Shown here one piece after another: positions 49,365 through 61,660 of a stretch of DNA of 64,000 nucleotides. Location: contig NZ_CP024903.1 of assembly GCF_003330765.1 (NCBI RefSeq), positions 2,356,001 through 2,420,000 on the forward strand, written 5' to 3'. Source of the stretch: Burkholderia pyrrocinia. GTDB taxonomy: Bacteria; Pseudomonadota; Gammaproteobacteria; Burkholderiales; Burkholderiaceae. Under the pieces are notes generated by a model that had not been told where the DNA came from, ran no database searches, and saw nothing but the letters and a program-made list of their open reading frames with translations. Numbering within the stretch: the stretch's first letter is position 1; the number at the start of each line of letters is the position of its first letter. Made by a program: the position numbers and the translations under genes.

Positions 49365-49794
49365 TTCCGACTCCTAGTGTGAGTTGGTTGTGGTCAGCGG
49401 GTCGTATGGGTTGCCGCCCATGCGGCCCGCGCTTCTTGCTGCCGTGAATTCCCCTTCGCTCTCTCCCCCTTCGCTGCGTCTTGTCGAGCAAGACGATTTT
49501 TTCGACCATCAGCGCAAAGGGTGCTCAGTTCAACATCCGATGATCGAGAAGCAAGGCTTCGTGACCAGTCTAACCGGGCTGGCATCTCAGAAATGGAGAG
49601 TTGAGGGGGATTGGCCGAAGGGTATAGGGACTCGGGCGTGCAGCCGTCACCCCAATGATGCAGCAGCATCTGCGTCTTAGCTGATAAGGCCTGGCGCACA
49701 ACGCTACGCCAAGTTCTACGCTCGCCCTTCGAGGATCGGCCGCTACCGCATCACAATGAACATCAATTACAACGCCATGCTGGAGGAGGAGACG
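49365..49794. other. Gene-free interval in accessory region
   Basis: 430 bp. Open frames on both strands are about 100 codons but have no recognisable domain, no good start context and irregular codon use. I see no coding feature I would support. Confidence 0.5.
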
Positions 49795-50097
49795 TTACTG
49801 CTCGCATAAGTGGGCAATCCGGCGCCGGGATGCGGCAATGAAGATTGCGGGTAATGGGCGCCCCTGCGCGGCTGCCATACGCATATTCTCCTGCAGGCGC
49901 CATTTCGCATCGTCACACGTCTGCGAGGGCTGAACTATCTGGTATGTCTGTCCGGTCTCCGGGTTCTGTGCCATCGCGCCACGCCTGGTTTGGACGACAG
50001 GGTATGCCTGACCCGTCTGGGGGTCGATTGCGTACTGCTTCGCGTATGCCAGGCTTGCAACGAATGCAAGCGCCACCACAAATCCGATCGACTTCAT
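49795..50097 (-). CDS. Small secreted protein with tandem TGQ repeat
   Basis: 100 residues. Cleavable signal peptide (MKSIGFVVALAFVASLAYA). The mature part begins with two copies of a 12-residue unit, DPQTGQAYPVVQ and NPETGQTYQIVQ, separated by TRRGAMAQ. The rest is helical and basic, with one Cys near the middle (TCDDAKW) and one at the end (HLCEQ) that could form a disulfide. No known family recognised. Upstream (50098-50381, 284 bp) holds its promoter and nothing else obvious. Confidence 0.65.
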   Translation of the reverse strand: MKSIGFVVALAFVASLAYAKQYAIDPQTGQAYPVVQTRRGAMAQNPETGQTYQIVQPSQTCDDAKWRLQENMRMAAAQGRPLPAIFIAASRRRIAHLCEQ

Positions 50098-50381
50098 TGC
50101 TGGTCTCCGTAATTCTTAGCATTTTTGAGCTGCCATTGCGATGGCCCAATTAACTACGCACCTATCGATGGCCGAAATCAGCGAAATCCCCGTTGCTGCA
50201 ATGATTTTCATCGACCGCCGCCAGTTTTTTTCTCAATTGCAGGGCGGCACGCCGACACGTAATTCCGTGCAAACGGCGGTAGCACATTGTGACGTCCTTC
50301 TTGAATGTATCTGATGACTGCAGGCTCGCCGCCGTGCGCCATCAGGGCGAGGAAAGGCGCCTCATGTTTTAATTAAATGCA

Positions 50382-50990
50382 TCATCGATTGGTGTGTGTG
50401 CATATTGTTCCACCGAAGCCTTGCACGCAATGCATTCCACCGTCGTTTGAATCATCCGTTGCTGAACCTGTTTGAACCGCCCTCTTCAGTCCGGGACCGC
50501 GGTTAACGCGGTAAGAAATTTCGCCAAATACCCGCTTCTCGAAATTTCCATTCGAAAATGCTTCTTCTGTTTGGTATCTGTATGGGAAAATATTGGATCC
50601 ATTTCCCGTGCGCACTTGCATTGTGAAGCTCGCGTTTACTTTGACGGTCGTCTTTCCTCCTTCCTGCGACGTCGCGAAAATATTAAACCTTGCGGCACGG
50701 GCAGTTACCCGGTCGGGAACCCCCATTACCGAACCGCGATACCCCTCGTTAGCGTCATTTGGGGAATAAGAAACGCCACTTATGGCTATTAGACCACTTA
50801 CCTTTTCGAGTGTGGTGATCGGTAAATTTTGTTCTGCGATGCTATCGATTATTGCTGGCCATACCACGTCGAAAGGGGCGTCGAATGTTCGACTCTTTTC
50901 CACACGAATAGCAGTGGGAGCCCCGCCCTGTGTGACACAGCCACATAACCCGACGAGAGCGAGCGCTGCCAGCGCGGTCTTGGTATTCAT
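50382..50990 (-). CDS. Hypothetical lipoprotein
   Basis: 202 residues. Lipoprotein signal with lipobox LCGC (Cys18 after ALAALALVGLCG). The next part (RVEKSRTFDAPFDVVWPAIIDSIAEQNLPITTLEKVSGLIAIS) resembles lipoproteins with a BamC/NlpB- or SRPBCC-like alpha/beta fold, then TTVKVNASFTMQVR. C-terminal Cys pair (HCVQGFGGTICTH). Function unknown. Base composition is visibly lower in GC than the core genes. Confidence 0.7.
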   Translation of the reverse strand: MNTKTALAALALVGLCGCVTQGGAPTAIRVEKSRTFDAPFDVVWPAIIDSIAEQNLPITTLEKVSGLIAISGVSYSPNDANEGYRGSVMGVPDRVTARAARFNIFATSQEGGKTTVKVNASFTMQVRTGNGSNIFPYRYQTEEAFSNGNFEKRVFGEISYRVNRGPGLKRAVQTGSATDDSNDGGMHCVQGFGGTICTHTNR

Positions 50991-51552
50991 AGTTCACCCC
51001 GATTGCGTCATATATTGATTTCCCGCTCCTGCGCGTGGCGGAAACCTCTCCGGAGGGCGGGATCGTTTACTTCGAACACGCACCGAATAATTCGGCTTAG
51101 GGATAGGAGGCACAGATTGTGCCAATCCTGAAGATCTGGGGAGTTGCGCAACGCATCCACGGTGATTCTTGTGGTCTGCGTTTTTTTCCGTATAAATTGT
51201 TTCAGGCACGCAACATCACCGCACGGAAAGTTCCGGGCGCATTGCAGAGCAAGTGATTGATTTGATTTATTTCTTGTGATCTATGAAGCCTTGCTCAACC
51301 CAAGACAATGCCGTTCGACGAGGTTGCATTTCTGTAACATCCCGCTCGGCCGTTACCCGGAGGGCGTTCCAAAACGAGTCCCCAATGGAGTTTTGATGGC
51401 TGGCCTTCGGTAGCGGCATCTTCGCCAACAGACTGGCGGTTTTACTGGGCCGAGCCGATGTCCGACTGCCCAGGTGACAGCATAGACGAATGTCGCCTCC
51501 TGGCCGGGAAGCGTCACCGTCATATAGAATGGTGCGCTTTGCCCGTACTCCT
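50991..51552. other. Gene-poor interval upstream of rdgC
   Basis: 562 bp. It contains the promoters of the minus-strand lipoprotein gene and of rdgC. A 98-codon minus-strand frame at 51267-51563 has no recognisable domain and overlaps the rdgC start, so I do not call it. AT-rich patches occur at about 51170-51275. Confidence 0.5.
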
Positions 51553-52476
51553 ATGTGGTTCAAAAACCTTCAGCTTCATCGTCTTCCGGCACCTTGGGCC
51601 GTTACCCCCGATCAGATGGAAAAATGGCTGGCGCCCTACGCGTTTCAGCCGGGCAACAGCGTCGAGATGCAGAGCCTCGGATGGGCGTCGCCGCGTGACG
51701 ACGGCGCGCTTGTGTATTCGATCAACCGGCAGATGCTGCTGATGTTTCGTGCCGAAAAGAAGCTGCTCCCGGCGTCGGTCGTCAATCAGGTGACCAAGGC
51801 CCGGGCGCTTGAAGTCGAGGAGCAGCAGGGCTTCAAGGTGGGGCGAAAACAGCTGCGCGAACTCAAGGAGCAGGTTACCGACGAACTGCTGCCGCGCGCG
51901 TTCACCATTCGCCGCGATACCCGCGTGTGGATCGATACGGCGAACGGCTGGCTCGTCATCGATGCGGCGGCACAGGCTCTTGCCGACGACGTTCGCGGCC
52001 TGCTCGTCAAATCGATCGATCAGTTGCCGCTCGCCGGCGTTCATGTGGCGCTTTCGCCGGTCGCCGCGATGACGGATTGGCTGCTGTCCGGCGAGGCGCC
52101 GGGCGGATTCACCGTGGACCAGGACGCCGAGTTGCGCTCGAGCGGCGAAGGCGGCGCCACGGTGCGATACGTCGGCCACGCGCTGAAAGCGAACGACATG
52201 CGCCGGCACATCGAGGCCGGCAAACAATGCATGCGTCTCGCGATGACCTGGGATGACCGGGTCTCCTTCGTGCTGACTCCGTCGCTGACGATCAAGCGTG
52301 TCACGCCGCTCGACGTGATCAAGGAGGCGACGGATCCCACCGCGCAGAACGACGATGAACGCTTCGACTCGGATGTCACACTGATGACGGGTGAATTGGG
52401 GCGGATGTTGACCAATCTTGTCGATATCCTGGGTGGCGATCAGCACGACTCGATTCATCAGGCGGCAGCAGCCTGA
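51553..52476 (+). CDS. rdgC: Recombination-associated protein RdgC
   Basis: 307 residues, full length. Ring-shaped nucleoid-associated protein that coats DNA and limits RecA-mediated recombination. N-terminal [34 protein letters not shown], then [70 protein letters not shown] and the C-terminal [15 protein letters not shown] are characteristic. ATG chosen at MWFKNLQ, the family start; the frame is open further upstream. It stands alone between accessory unknowns, so it could be a second, acquired copy. Confidence 0.92.
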   Translation: MWFKNLQLHRLPAPWAVTPDQMEKWLAPYAFQPGNSVEMQSLGWASPRDDGALVYSINRQMLLMFRAEKKLLPASVVNQVTKARALEVEEQQGFKVGRKQLRELKEQVTDELLPRAFTIRRDTRVWIDTANGWLVIDAAAQALADDVRGLLVKSIDQLPLAGVHVALSPVAAMTDWLLSGEAPGGFTVDQDAELRSSGEGGATVRYVGHALKANDMRRHIEAGKQCMRLAMTWDDRVSFVLTPSLTIKRVTPLDVIKEATDPTAQNDDERFDSDVTLMTGELGRMLTNLVDILGGDQHDSIHQAAAA

Positions 52477-52791
52477 ACTCCGTCGGCTGTCGAGAATCAT
52501 CGCCCCGCGACGACGAGGCTTCGCGCTGACGCGACATTTCGAGGAGGACCGTCGCCGCCCTAGCGGCGGGTCGCGACTGGGCGCTCGCGACCCAACGCGG
52601 TCACTGCTCTAGTCGACGGTACCGACAGGTAGCGATCTGAAAGCGGACCGTTGAATTTCAGCTAGGAGTATCCAATCGCACGGTTTGTTAGGTAGAGCTC
52701 TGAATTGCCAGTCCTCTCAATTGAGGCTAGAAATTCATGAAAAAAGCCATCTGAGCAAACGTTGCCCCTAGGAAGGGAGTGTCCACATAAA
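52477..52791. other. Intergenic region after rdgC
   Basis: 315 bp with no gene I can support. Base composition becomes AT-richer towards the interrupted membrane-protein gene. The sequence GGAAGGGAG about 15 bp before ATG 52792 may be that gene's ribosome-binding site. Confidence 0.5.
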
Positions 52792-54709
52792 ATGCCGACA
52801 GCTAGAGCACTGGTGCGAGCATGGATAATCTGGGGTGTCATTGCTGCTTTCCCTCTGACCTATTACGCACTTTGGAGAATCGCGACAGCGGCACCTGAAG
52901 TGGCCGTCGTCCTACGACCAGGCGAGACTGCACAGCTTGAAATCCCAAGCCTTTGGGGACATTCGCTTGAATTCGAGGCATGGTTTAGCCACGAGCCAGG
53001 GGGGCACAGGGAAGCCGACCTGGGTAGCTATCGAATGCGCAACGGGACGCCCGGGAAATTCGTATTCCCTAATCCGGGCGAACCGCTAAATATCGCGGTC
53101 TCCGTGAACGGAGGCCCGACCATGATGCTTGAGGCTATGCCGGGAGGTGCGTGGACAGATATCGAAATTGCACGAAAGCTAACGCCGGATCACGCAATAG
53201 CGGCGGGCGAATGGAAATGGCCTCCGCTAGGATCGCCGAAAATGAGGGCAGTTCCCGGAAGAAATAACATCTCGTTCACAGTTGCTGAAGTCGGCACCCC
53301 ATTGGTGGGTGAGAGGGTCAGATTGCAAGCTCGCCCTCCACTTACCTTTAAAGACGCGGCACCCTACTATGGCTGGCTTTGGTACGCATGGCTACTATGT
53401 CCCATCGGAGCTGTATGCCTTGCATTAGCGGCGTTGCCCTTGGGCCTGTCAGGAATTTTGTGTTTAAGGCATAACATGCTCTCAAGGAGAGTTTATGCCT
53501 CGCAAACCGAAAGCCCAGCCGGCGGCGCTGCCGGCGATTCCGGCCGAGCTGCTTGAGCAGTTCGGCAACGGCCCGATGACGGCTGAAGCCATCAATGCCG
53601 CGACGCTGGCGCTCAAGAAGGCGCTGATCGAGCGTGCGCTGGGCGGCGAGATGAACCATCATCTCGGCTACCCTCTCGGTGCTGCCAAGCCGGCCAACGC
53701 CACGAATCAGCGCAACGGCAAAGGCGCCAAGACGGTTCTGACCGAAGACGGTCCGATCCGCATCGAGGTGCCGCGTGACCGCGACGGCAGCTTCGAACCC
53801 GTCCTGATTCCCAAGCACGAAAGGCGCTTCACCGGCTTCGACGACAAGATCGTCGCCATGTATGCCCGAGGCATGACCGTACGCGAGATCCAGGGCTTCC
53901 TGCTGGAACAGTACGGTACGGAGGTCTCGCCCGACTTCATCAGCTCGGTCACCGACGAAGTCATGGCCGAAGTGACTGCCTGGCAGGCCCGACCGCTTGA
54001 ACCGATGTATCCGGTCGTGTTTTTCGACGCACTGCGGGTCAAGATTCGCGAAGACGCCGTCGTGCGCAACAAGGCGGTGTACCTGGCGCTGGGCGTGCTG
54101 CCCGACGGCACCCGGGAGATCCTGGGCCTGTGGATCGAGAATACCGAGGGTGCCAAGTTCTGGATGAAGGTGTTCAACGATCTGAAGACGCGCGGCGTTC
54201 ACGACATCCTGATCGCCGTCACCGACGGTCTTAAGGGCATGCCCGAAGCTCTGGCGGTGGTGTTTCCGGCGACTACGCTGCAAACCTGTATCGTCCATCT
54301 GATCCGCAACAGCCTCGATTACGCCAGTTGGAAAGATCGCCGAGGACTGGCCGCCGCGATCAAGCCGATCTACGCCGCTCCCAGCGCGGAAGCAGCTCAG
54401 GCCGAACTCGATGCGTTTGCGGATGGGCCGTGGGGTCAGAAATTCCCGACCGTCAGTAGCGCGTGGCGCAACGCCTGGGATCGCGTGATCCCGTTCTTTG
54501 CGTTTCCGCCGGGTGTGCGCAAGATCATCTACACGACGAACGCGATTGAAAATATCAACTCGCAGCTGCGCAAGATCATCAAGACCCGGGGTCACTTCCC
54601 GACCGACGAGGCAGCCATGTTGGGCGCAAAGTAATAATGAGCCACTTCGCGCGAAGTAAATCTGAGCCACCTTTCAGTACAGTCAGCCTTTTGCGCGCAA
54701 AGGCTGGCG

Positions 54710-56508
<1,799 letters not shown>

Positions 56509-56797
56509 CGACTGGCTCAGTTTTACTTTGCGCGATCAGGCGCGAAGTGGCTCAGATTTCAAATGCGTTTGACAGCCACCAAACTCATCTGGCTGGCCTT
56601 GCGCAACATCACCGCGAATTGGGGAAGTGCCGCTCATGACTGGAAGACGGCCATGAACCAATTCGCTATCCTTTACGCAGATCGATTCGCTCGGCCTTCC
56701 GTGTAATTACTCCACCCGCCTTGAACACGGAAATTCTGACACCCCCTTGCCCTTGGTATTTCGAACCGTGAAGGCAGTTCGTCGCCGGACCGAATAG

Positions 56798-57193
56798 ATC
56801 TATTGCGAATCAAAGGGACATGTACGCAATCCAGATGGCGCGCGGATTACGCTGGCCAACCGCGTGCATTGGCCGCTTTGCAAGCGTAATCGGCCCTTTC
56901 GTGAGCGCGATCGACTGTCGTCTCATGGCCGAGTCCGGTCATCGAGACATCGCCTCCCCGTAATGCAGCGAGCCGCGCGACTAGAGAACCTATGGCCGCA
57001 ATCAAGTACATTCCCAACGCGGGCTGATGACGTCGGCGAACCGTTCCCTATTGAACGACTTCGTCCACCATCGCTTGCACTTCCATCACTAGCCGTGAAT
57101 AGCTCCTCTGCGCGGGCGGATGTTTCGCGAAACATTCCTGCCGCTGTTCCTCTGGCACGCAGCCGACACCACAGGCCGTAATCCCCGGAACCG
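56798..57193. other. Gene-free interval right of the IS nest
   Basis: 396 bp between the remnant 3' end of the interrupted gene and the minus-strand secreted protein. Open frames on both strands have no recognisable domain. I see no supported feature. Confidence 0.5.
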
Positions 57194-57835
57194 TCACATC
57201 CCTCCAGAGCACATAAACCCGCGCCCCTGCCTGACCGACACCGCCAACGTGTTCGGCCCTTCCGGCACCCCATCCTGACTTTCGCCAAGCAGCAATGCTT
57301 TCACCACAGAATCGGCCGGCTTCCGCTTCACCGGCAACTCTGCAAACCGAAACGCTGCAGCAGCATCGCTGAACACATCCGTGTAAAACGCCTCGTTATC
57401 GAAGATAACGGCAATATCATCCGTCGACTTGAGCCCCGCATCCGCCGTCTTCGCCCAAGCCTTCAAAAGTGGAACCGTCGTTACAAAGAGATTCGCCTTT
57501 CCGTCATCCAACTTCAAGAACCGCCCGTCCGGCCCAGACGTCATCCCGTCGTCGGCGACGGCGTTCTGCACGGTGCTCCCCACCTTCCCGGAAAACCCTT
57601 TCGCCTTGACCGTTCCAACGAGCTTTGCCAGCCTCGCATTCACCTCGGCCGTGTATTTCTTGTCCAAATCCGCCCGATCCTCCATCCGTGCCGCATTAAC
57701 TGCCTCGGCAGCCTTCTTCCGATACGCGAGATAAGAATCAGTCGGCGACGTAGCAGCCTTCGCCCCGACAACAGCGACCAAGGCCAGAAGCACCACAACC
57801 CCCACCCCAACCTTCAATCTGGAAATGCTTTTCAT
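57194..57835 (-). CDS. Hypothetical exported protein
   Basis: 213 residues. N-terminal signal peptide or anchor (SRLKVGVGVVVLLALVAVVGAKA), then a helical Ala/Lys-rich region (YRKKAAEAVNAARMEDRADLDKKYTAEVNARLAKLVGTVKAKGFSG) and a mixed region (FLKLDDGKANLFVTTVPLLKAW, IAVIFDNEAFYTDVFSDAAAAFRFAELPV). No family recognised. It may be the last of the accessory block. ATG at MKSISRLKV puts basic residues before the hydrophobic core. Confidence 0.7.
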   Translation of the reverse strand: MKSISRLKVGVGVVVLLALVAVVGAKAATSPTDSYLAYRKKAAEAVNAARMEDRADLDKKYTAEVNARLAKLVGTVKAKGFSGKVGSTVQNAVADDGMTSGPDGRFLKLDDGKANLFVTTVPLLKAWAKTADAGLKSTDDIAVIFDNEAFYTDVFSDAAAAFRFAELPVKRKPADSVVKALLLGESQDGVPEGPNTLAVSVRQGRGFMCSGGM

Positions 57836-57938
57836 TCTTATATGACATCCCCGAAACCAAGCCCGAATGCAAAACGGCTGCCGTGACCCCACGGCAGCCG
57901 CTCCTCAGAAACGCCAATTCTAAAACGCTACACAGACG

Positions 57939-59801
57939 TTACTCATCCACCTTGAAAGCCGAAACCAGCTTCGTCAATTCCGCCGCCTGCTGCTTCAAAC
58001 TCGCCGCCGCCGCCGCGCTTTCTTCCACCAAAGCAGCATTCTGCTGCGTCATCTGATCGAGCGACTGCACCGCATCCCCGATCTGATCGATCCCGGCACT
58101 CTGCTCCAAACTAGCCTCAGCAATCTCGCTCATCATCGCGCTCACACCCCGCACCTGCGAAACAACGTCGCGCATCACCTCGCCCGCCTCGCTAACCAAC
58201 CGCGACCCGGTATTCACCGTCCCCGCGCTATGTTCGATCAGCGCCTTGATCTCCTTCGCAGCCTGCGCGCTACGCTGCGCCAGATTCCGCACTTCCGAAG
58301 CAACCACAGCAAACCCACGCCCCTGCTCCCCCGCCCGCGCCGCCTCCACAGCCGCATTCAACGCCAGAATATTCGTCTGAAACGAAATACTGTCGATCAT
58401 CACGATGATCTCGGAGATCCGCTGCGACGCGTCGCTGATCTGCTCCATCGTGCTCACGACTTCTCCCACCACCTGCCCGCCGCGCGCCGCCGTATCCGAT
58501 GCGCCGGTGATCATCTTCGCGGCCGTCGTCGCCGTCTCGGTGTTGTTCCGCACCACGGCCGTGATCTCTTCCATCGACGAAGCCGTCCGCTCCAGGTTGC
58601 TCGACTGCCCTTCGGTGCGTTCGCTGAGATCCGCATTCCCCGACGCGATCTGCGCCGAGCCGGTTGCGATCGACGCGGAAGCCGCGCGAATCCGGTGAAC
58701 GAGCGTCGACAACGACGACACGAACCGGTTGAACGCGTCCGACAACTGCCCGATCTCGTCCTCGCTCTCGACGGTCATCCGGCGCGTCAGGTCGCCCTGG
58801 CCGCTGGCGATCTCCGACAGCAGCGTCGCCGCACGCCGGATCGGCGCGGCAATCGCGCGCCCCACCAGCCAGATCACGATCAGCGCGACACCGAGACCCA
58901 CCACGGCCGCGACCAGCGCCGCGCTGCGGATCGCGCGTGTCACCGGCCCGAGCAGTTCGGCCTGCGGCACCTCGACGACGACATACGCATTCAGCTCCGG
59001 AATGAACGACGTCGCGATGAAGCGCGCGCCGCCGTCGCCGTTGTAGCTCAGGGATGAATACGGCTTGCCGGCCAGCAGCGTCGACGACGCATCGCCCGGC
59101 AGGCCCTGCTGGTCCTTCAGGAAATGCTTGCCGTCGATCAGCGACGTATCGCGATGCATCATGATCGCGCCGTCGGGACGCACGAGATACGCGAACCCGG
59201 TCTCGCCGATCCGGTAAGCGGCGATGCCCTTCGCGAGCGCATCGACGGACAGGCTCATGCTGGCCGCGCCGATCGGCACGCCGTCGAGTTCCACTCGGCT
59301 GTTGATGAACATCATGTAGCCGCCGACGGTCACCTCGTGATCCATGTTCACGTCGAACGCCTTGCCGGACGACAGGAAACTGGTCAGCCACTGATCCTTG
59401 TCGGTCACCTTCCGCTGCAGGCCGGCTTCGTTGTAGTAGTTGCCGCTCTTCACCGACACCCACTGTACGGACGCGGCCTTCTGCTCGTCCTTCACGTTCT
59501 TCGCAAGCTGGATCCAGTTGCGCGTGCCGGCATCGGGTTCGCCGTCGGCTTCCCACTGCAGCAGGAACGCATCACGCGCCAGAATGCGCGACGCGGCAAT
59601 CGGCCCGGCCAGTTGCCGCTGCACGTCGGCGCGGATGCCGTTCACGGCGGTCGGCAACTCTTCGCGGACGACGCGGTCGCGCACCGCGTTGCCGATCAGG
59701 CGAATGCTCAGTCCGCTCGAAATCGCGATGAACACGAGCAGACAACTCGTCATGCTGAGAATCAGCTTGTTCTGAATGGAAAGCTTGCGCCAGAAATGCA
59801 T
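57939..59801 (-). CDS. Methyl-accepting chemotaxis protein with dCache-like sensor
   Basis: 620 residues. TM1 near 12-32 ([21 protein letters not shown]), large periplasmic Cache-type ligand domain at about 40-290 ([91 protein letters not shown]), TM2 near 293-315 ([21 protein letters not shown]), HAMP, then the signalling domain with hairpin tip [29 protein letters not shown]. No C-terminal pentapeptide. The ATG at MHFWRKLS fits the first TM; an upstream ATG at 59855 is less likely. Confidence 0.9.
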   Translation of the reverse strand: MHFWRKLSIQNKLILSMTSCLLVFIAISSGLSIRLIGNAVRDRVVREELPTAVNGIRADVQRQLAGPIAASRILARDAFLLQWEADGEPDAGTRNWIQLAKNVKDEQKAASVQWVSVKSGNYYNEAGLQRKVTDKDQWLTSFLSSGKAFDVNMDHEVTVGGYMMFINSRVELDGVPIGAASMSLSVDALAKGIAAYRIGETGFAYLVRPDGAIMMHRDTSLIDGKHFLKDQQGLPGDASSTLLAGKPYSSLSYNGDGGARFIATSFIPELNAYVVVEVPQAELLGPVTRAIRSAALVAAVVGLGVALIVIWLVGRAIAAPIRRAATLLSEIASGQGDLTRRMTVESEDEIGQLSDAFNRFVSSLSTLVHRIRAASASIATGSAQIASGNADLSERTEGQSSNLERTASSMEEITAVVRNNTETATTAAKMITGASDTAARGGQVVGEVVSTMEQISDASQRISEIIVMIDSISFQTNILALNAAVEAARAGEQGRGFAVVASEVRNLAQRSAQAAKEIKALIEHSAGTVNTGSRLVSEAGEVMRDVVSQVRGVSAMMSEIAEASLEQSAGIDQIGDAVQSLDQMTQQNAALVEESAAAAASLKQQAAELTKLVSAFKVDE

Positions 59802-59947
59802 GGGGAACCCTCGATAACCGCTCGGTCTGAGCCAGATTGGGTTATCGGCATGCACGCGCAGAACCGCATCGCTGATTTCAGATAGCCATCATGCGAGATT
59901 CGTTATGGTGTCGACAGGCGGGCGTCCGATAGATACTCCAGCTAACG

Positions 59948-60904
59948 CTATTGCTCGGTGGAATTTTGTCCACTCTCGCGCCGTTGTGCTTCGGGTCTAA
60001 CCACAGATGGAGCACCTTCCCCCTCTGCCTGAAGCGTGATCCTGTATTCGTACACGGCGACGGCAAGTTTAAAGCCGACTGCGACTGTAACAGTCAGAAC
60101 CAGAAACGATGCTGCGGTCATCTGTAGCAGCGAGAACAGCGCATCATTCGGAAACGCGGCATCGACTTCGTCGAGCAGTCGCGCCAGTTCGTCGCGGCCG
60201 TTTCCCTGGATAGTCAACAGCACAGGGCGCAGACGGTCCAGCATCGCTGTCACCGCGGCGTGCCGCTGAATTACGTCGGTTTCTTTCTCGATGATCTTGA
60301 CCATCTGGCTCACAGACGGCCGGGAAGTACACGCGTCCGTAGTCACACCAAGACGGCATGTCTGCTCGGTCAATTCCCGGATTCTCGCGAGATCCACATC
60401 GACCTGTGCGGCAGCCGGCCGCAGGAATCGCGTATCGAACGAATAGTAGGAAGTCACCAGCGAAAACGCGACTCCGAATACTGACATCGCCGCGAATATC
60501 TCTCCAATCATCTTGTACAGCGTGCGCTTCCTTTCAACCTGGCTCTTGAGCCGGCGCTTCACATCATCAGGTGCGTCCTTCGGCAGATCACCAAGTCTTG
60601 CGTGTACCGCCATCAGCGATCGATGCCGCATGGTTCCGATTAACACCACATATCCGATAGCCCACGGTAACGGTATCCAGCGCCACTGGCTCAACCACGG
60701 GTATGAAATATGACTAGCCATCCATGGACCAAGCCAGAAATGGCACAACAATGTAATCACCAATGTGATGACGATCGTCTGGATGACCAAGAATCTGGGC
60801 GACAAATCGGCTGTCAACGAGCGCATCAACGGTTGGGCAAGATCCCAAGCACTTCGCTTCTCGGTGCGATTTACAACGGCCACCACATTATTCTCGATCG
60901 ACAT
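59948..60904 (-). CDS. Hypothetical four-TM membrane protein
   Basis: 318 residues. TM segments near 38-58 (FLVIQTIVITLVITLLCHFWLG), 74-92 (WIPLPWAIGYVVLIGTM), 131-150 (MIGEIFAAMSVFGVAFSLVTSY) and 267-287 (FLVLTVTVAVGFKLAVAVY); a basic cytoplasmic loop (KDAPDDVKRRLKSQVERKRTLYK) between TM2 and TM3 and a roughly 110-residue extracytoplasmic or cytoplasmic domain between TM3 and TM4 with two Cys (EQTCRLGVTTDACTS). No family recognised. It is 48 bp downstream of the MotB-like gene on the same strand and could be the last gene of that operon. Confidence 0.65.
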   Translation of the reverse strand: MSIENNVVAVVNRTEKRSAWDLAQPLMRSLTADLSPRFLVIQTIVITLVITLLCHFWLGPWMASHISYPWLSQWRWIPLPWAIGYVVLIGTMRHRSLMAVHARLGDLPKDAPDDVKRRLKSQVERKRTLYKMIGEIFAAMSVFGVAFSLVTSYYSFDTRFLRPAAAQVDVDLARIRELTEQTCRLGVTTDACTSRPSVSQMVKIIEKETDVIQRHAAVTAMLDRLRPVLLTIQGNGRDELARLLDEVDAAFPNDALFSLLQMTAASFLVLTVTVAVGFKLAVAVYEYRITLQAEGEGAPSVVRPEAQRRESGQNSTEQ

Positions 60905-60952
60905 CTACATATTCCATCAGGTTCAAATCTTGAGCGAGCGTAGGCAATCCGA

Positions 60953-61624
60953 TCAATACGCGACAAAGATCGTCACGCGTCGATTCCGCGCCCGCGCCGC
61001 CGCATCGTCGCCCGCCACGAGCGGCTGCGTATCGGCCCGCCCGATCGCCGCAAGCCGGTGCGGCGCGACGCCGCGCTCGGTCAAGTAGCGCACGACGCTC
61101 CCCGCGCGCGCCGACGAAAGCTCCCAGTTCGATTCGTATTTCGCGTTCGCGATCGGCACGCTGTCGGTATGCCCTTCGACGAGAAGGTCGCCGGTCGCGT
61201 GATCGCTCAGTGCCTGCGCGATCTGGTTCAACACGGGCGACGAATCGGGCAGCAACCGCGCATCGCCGACATTGAACAGGATCTTCGCGTCGATCCCGAT
61301 CTCGACGCCATGCGGCGCTTTCACGAGCGAAATCCGGCCGTTCGTCTTCAACGCATCGAGCAACGCGAGCCAGGCCGGCGCACGTTCGGGCACAGCGGCA
61401 GCACTGGCAGCACGCGCAGCGCCATCGGCGTGTCGCGCGAGCGTCTGGTAGCGCGCGTCGAGCGCATTGTATTTCGCGAGCTGCAGCACATACAGCGCGA
61501 GAAACAGCACCATCAGCGTCGTGATGAGATCCGCGTACGAAATCAGCCAACGCCCGGACTGCGCGCCTTCGATTTCGTCATCGTCGCGATCGGCAGCGGT
61601 TGCGCCGTCAGTTCGAGCTGTCAT
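60953..61624 (-). CDS. MotB-like / OmpA-family stator protein
   Basis: 223 residues. A short cytoplasmic N-terminus, one TM at about 27-48 (WLISYADLITTLMVLFLALYVLQ) with Asp32 in SYADLIT, the position of the proton-carrying Asp of MotB, then a periplasmic plug/linker and an OmpA-like peptidoglycan-binding domain (ILFNVGDARLLPDSSPVLNQIAQAL, LLVEGHTDSVPIANAKYESNWELSSARAGSVVRYL, NRRVTIFVAY). Follows the MotA-like gene by 36 bp. Expected to form a MotA5B2-type ion-driven stator anchored to the cell wall. Confidence 0.88.
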   Translation of the reverse strand: MTARTDGATAADRDDDEIEGAQSGRWLISYADLITTLMVLFLALYVLQLAKYNALDARYQTLARHADGAARAASAAAVPERAPAWLALLDALKTNGRISLVKAPHGVEIGIDAKILFNVGDARLLPDSSPVLNQIAQALSDHATGDLLVEGHTDSVPIANAKYESNWELSSARAGSVVRYLTERGVAPHRLAAIGRADTQPLVAGDDAAARARNRRVTIFVAY

Positions 61625-61660
61625 GTTGAAGACCCGGGTTCGGCATACGGCACGCGCACA

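Noticed and set aside
49365..49440. LexA box upstream of the SymE-like gene
   Set aside because: No CTGT-N8-ACAG sequence found; SOS control of this copy is not supported.
51267..51563. 98-codon minus-strand frame before rdgC
   Set aside because: No recognisable domain, no convincing ribosome-binding site, and it overlaps the rdgC start.
56864..57288. 100-120-codon frames on both strands right of the IS nest
   Set aside because: Composition typical of non-coding shadow frames; no family pattern and mutually overlapping.
57939..59801. MCP at 57.9-59.8 kb as part of the FliG/MotA/MotB-like operon
   Set aside because: Same strand, but separated by the unknown four-TM gene and a 146-bp gap, and its architecture is an ordinary chemoreceptor; no evidence of joint function.
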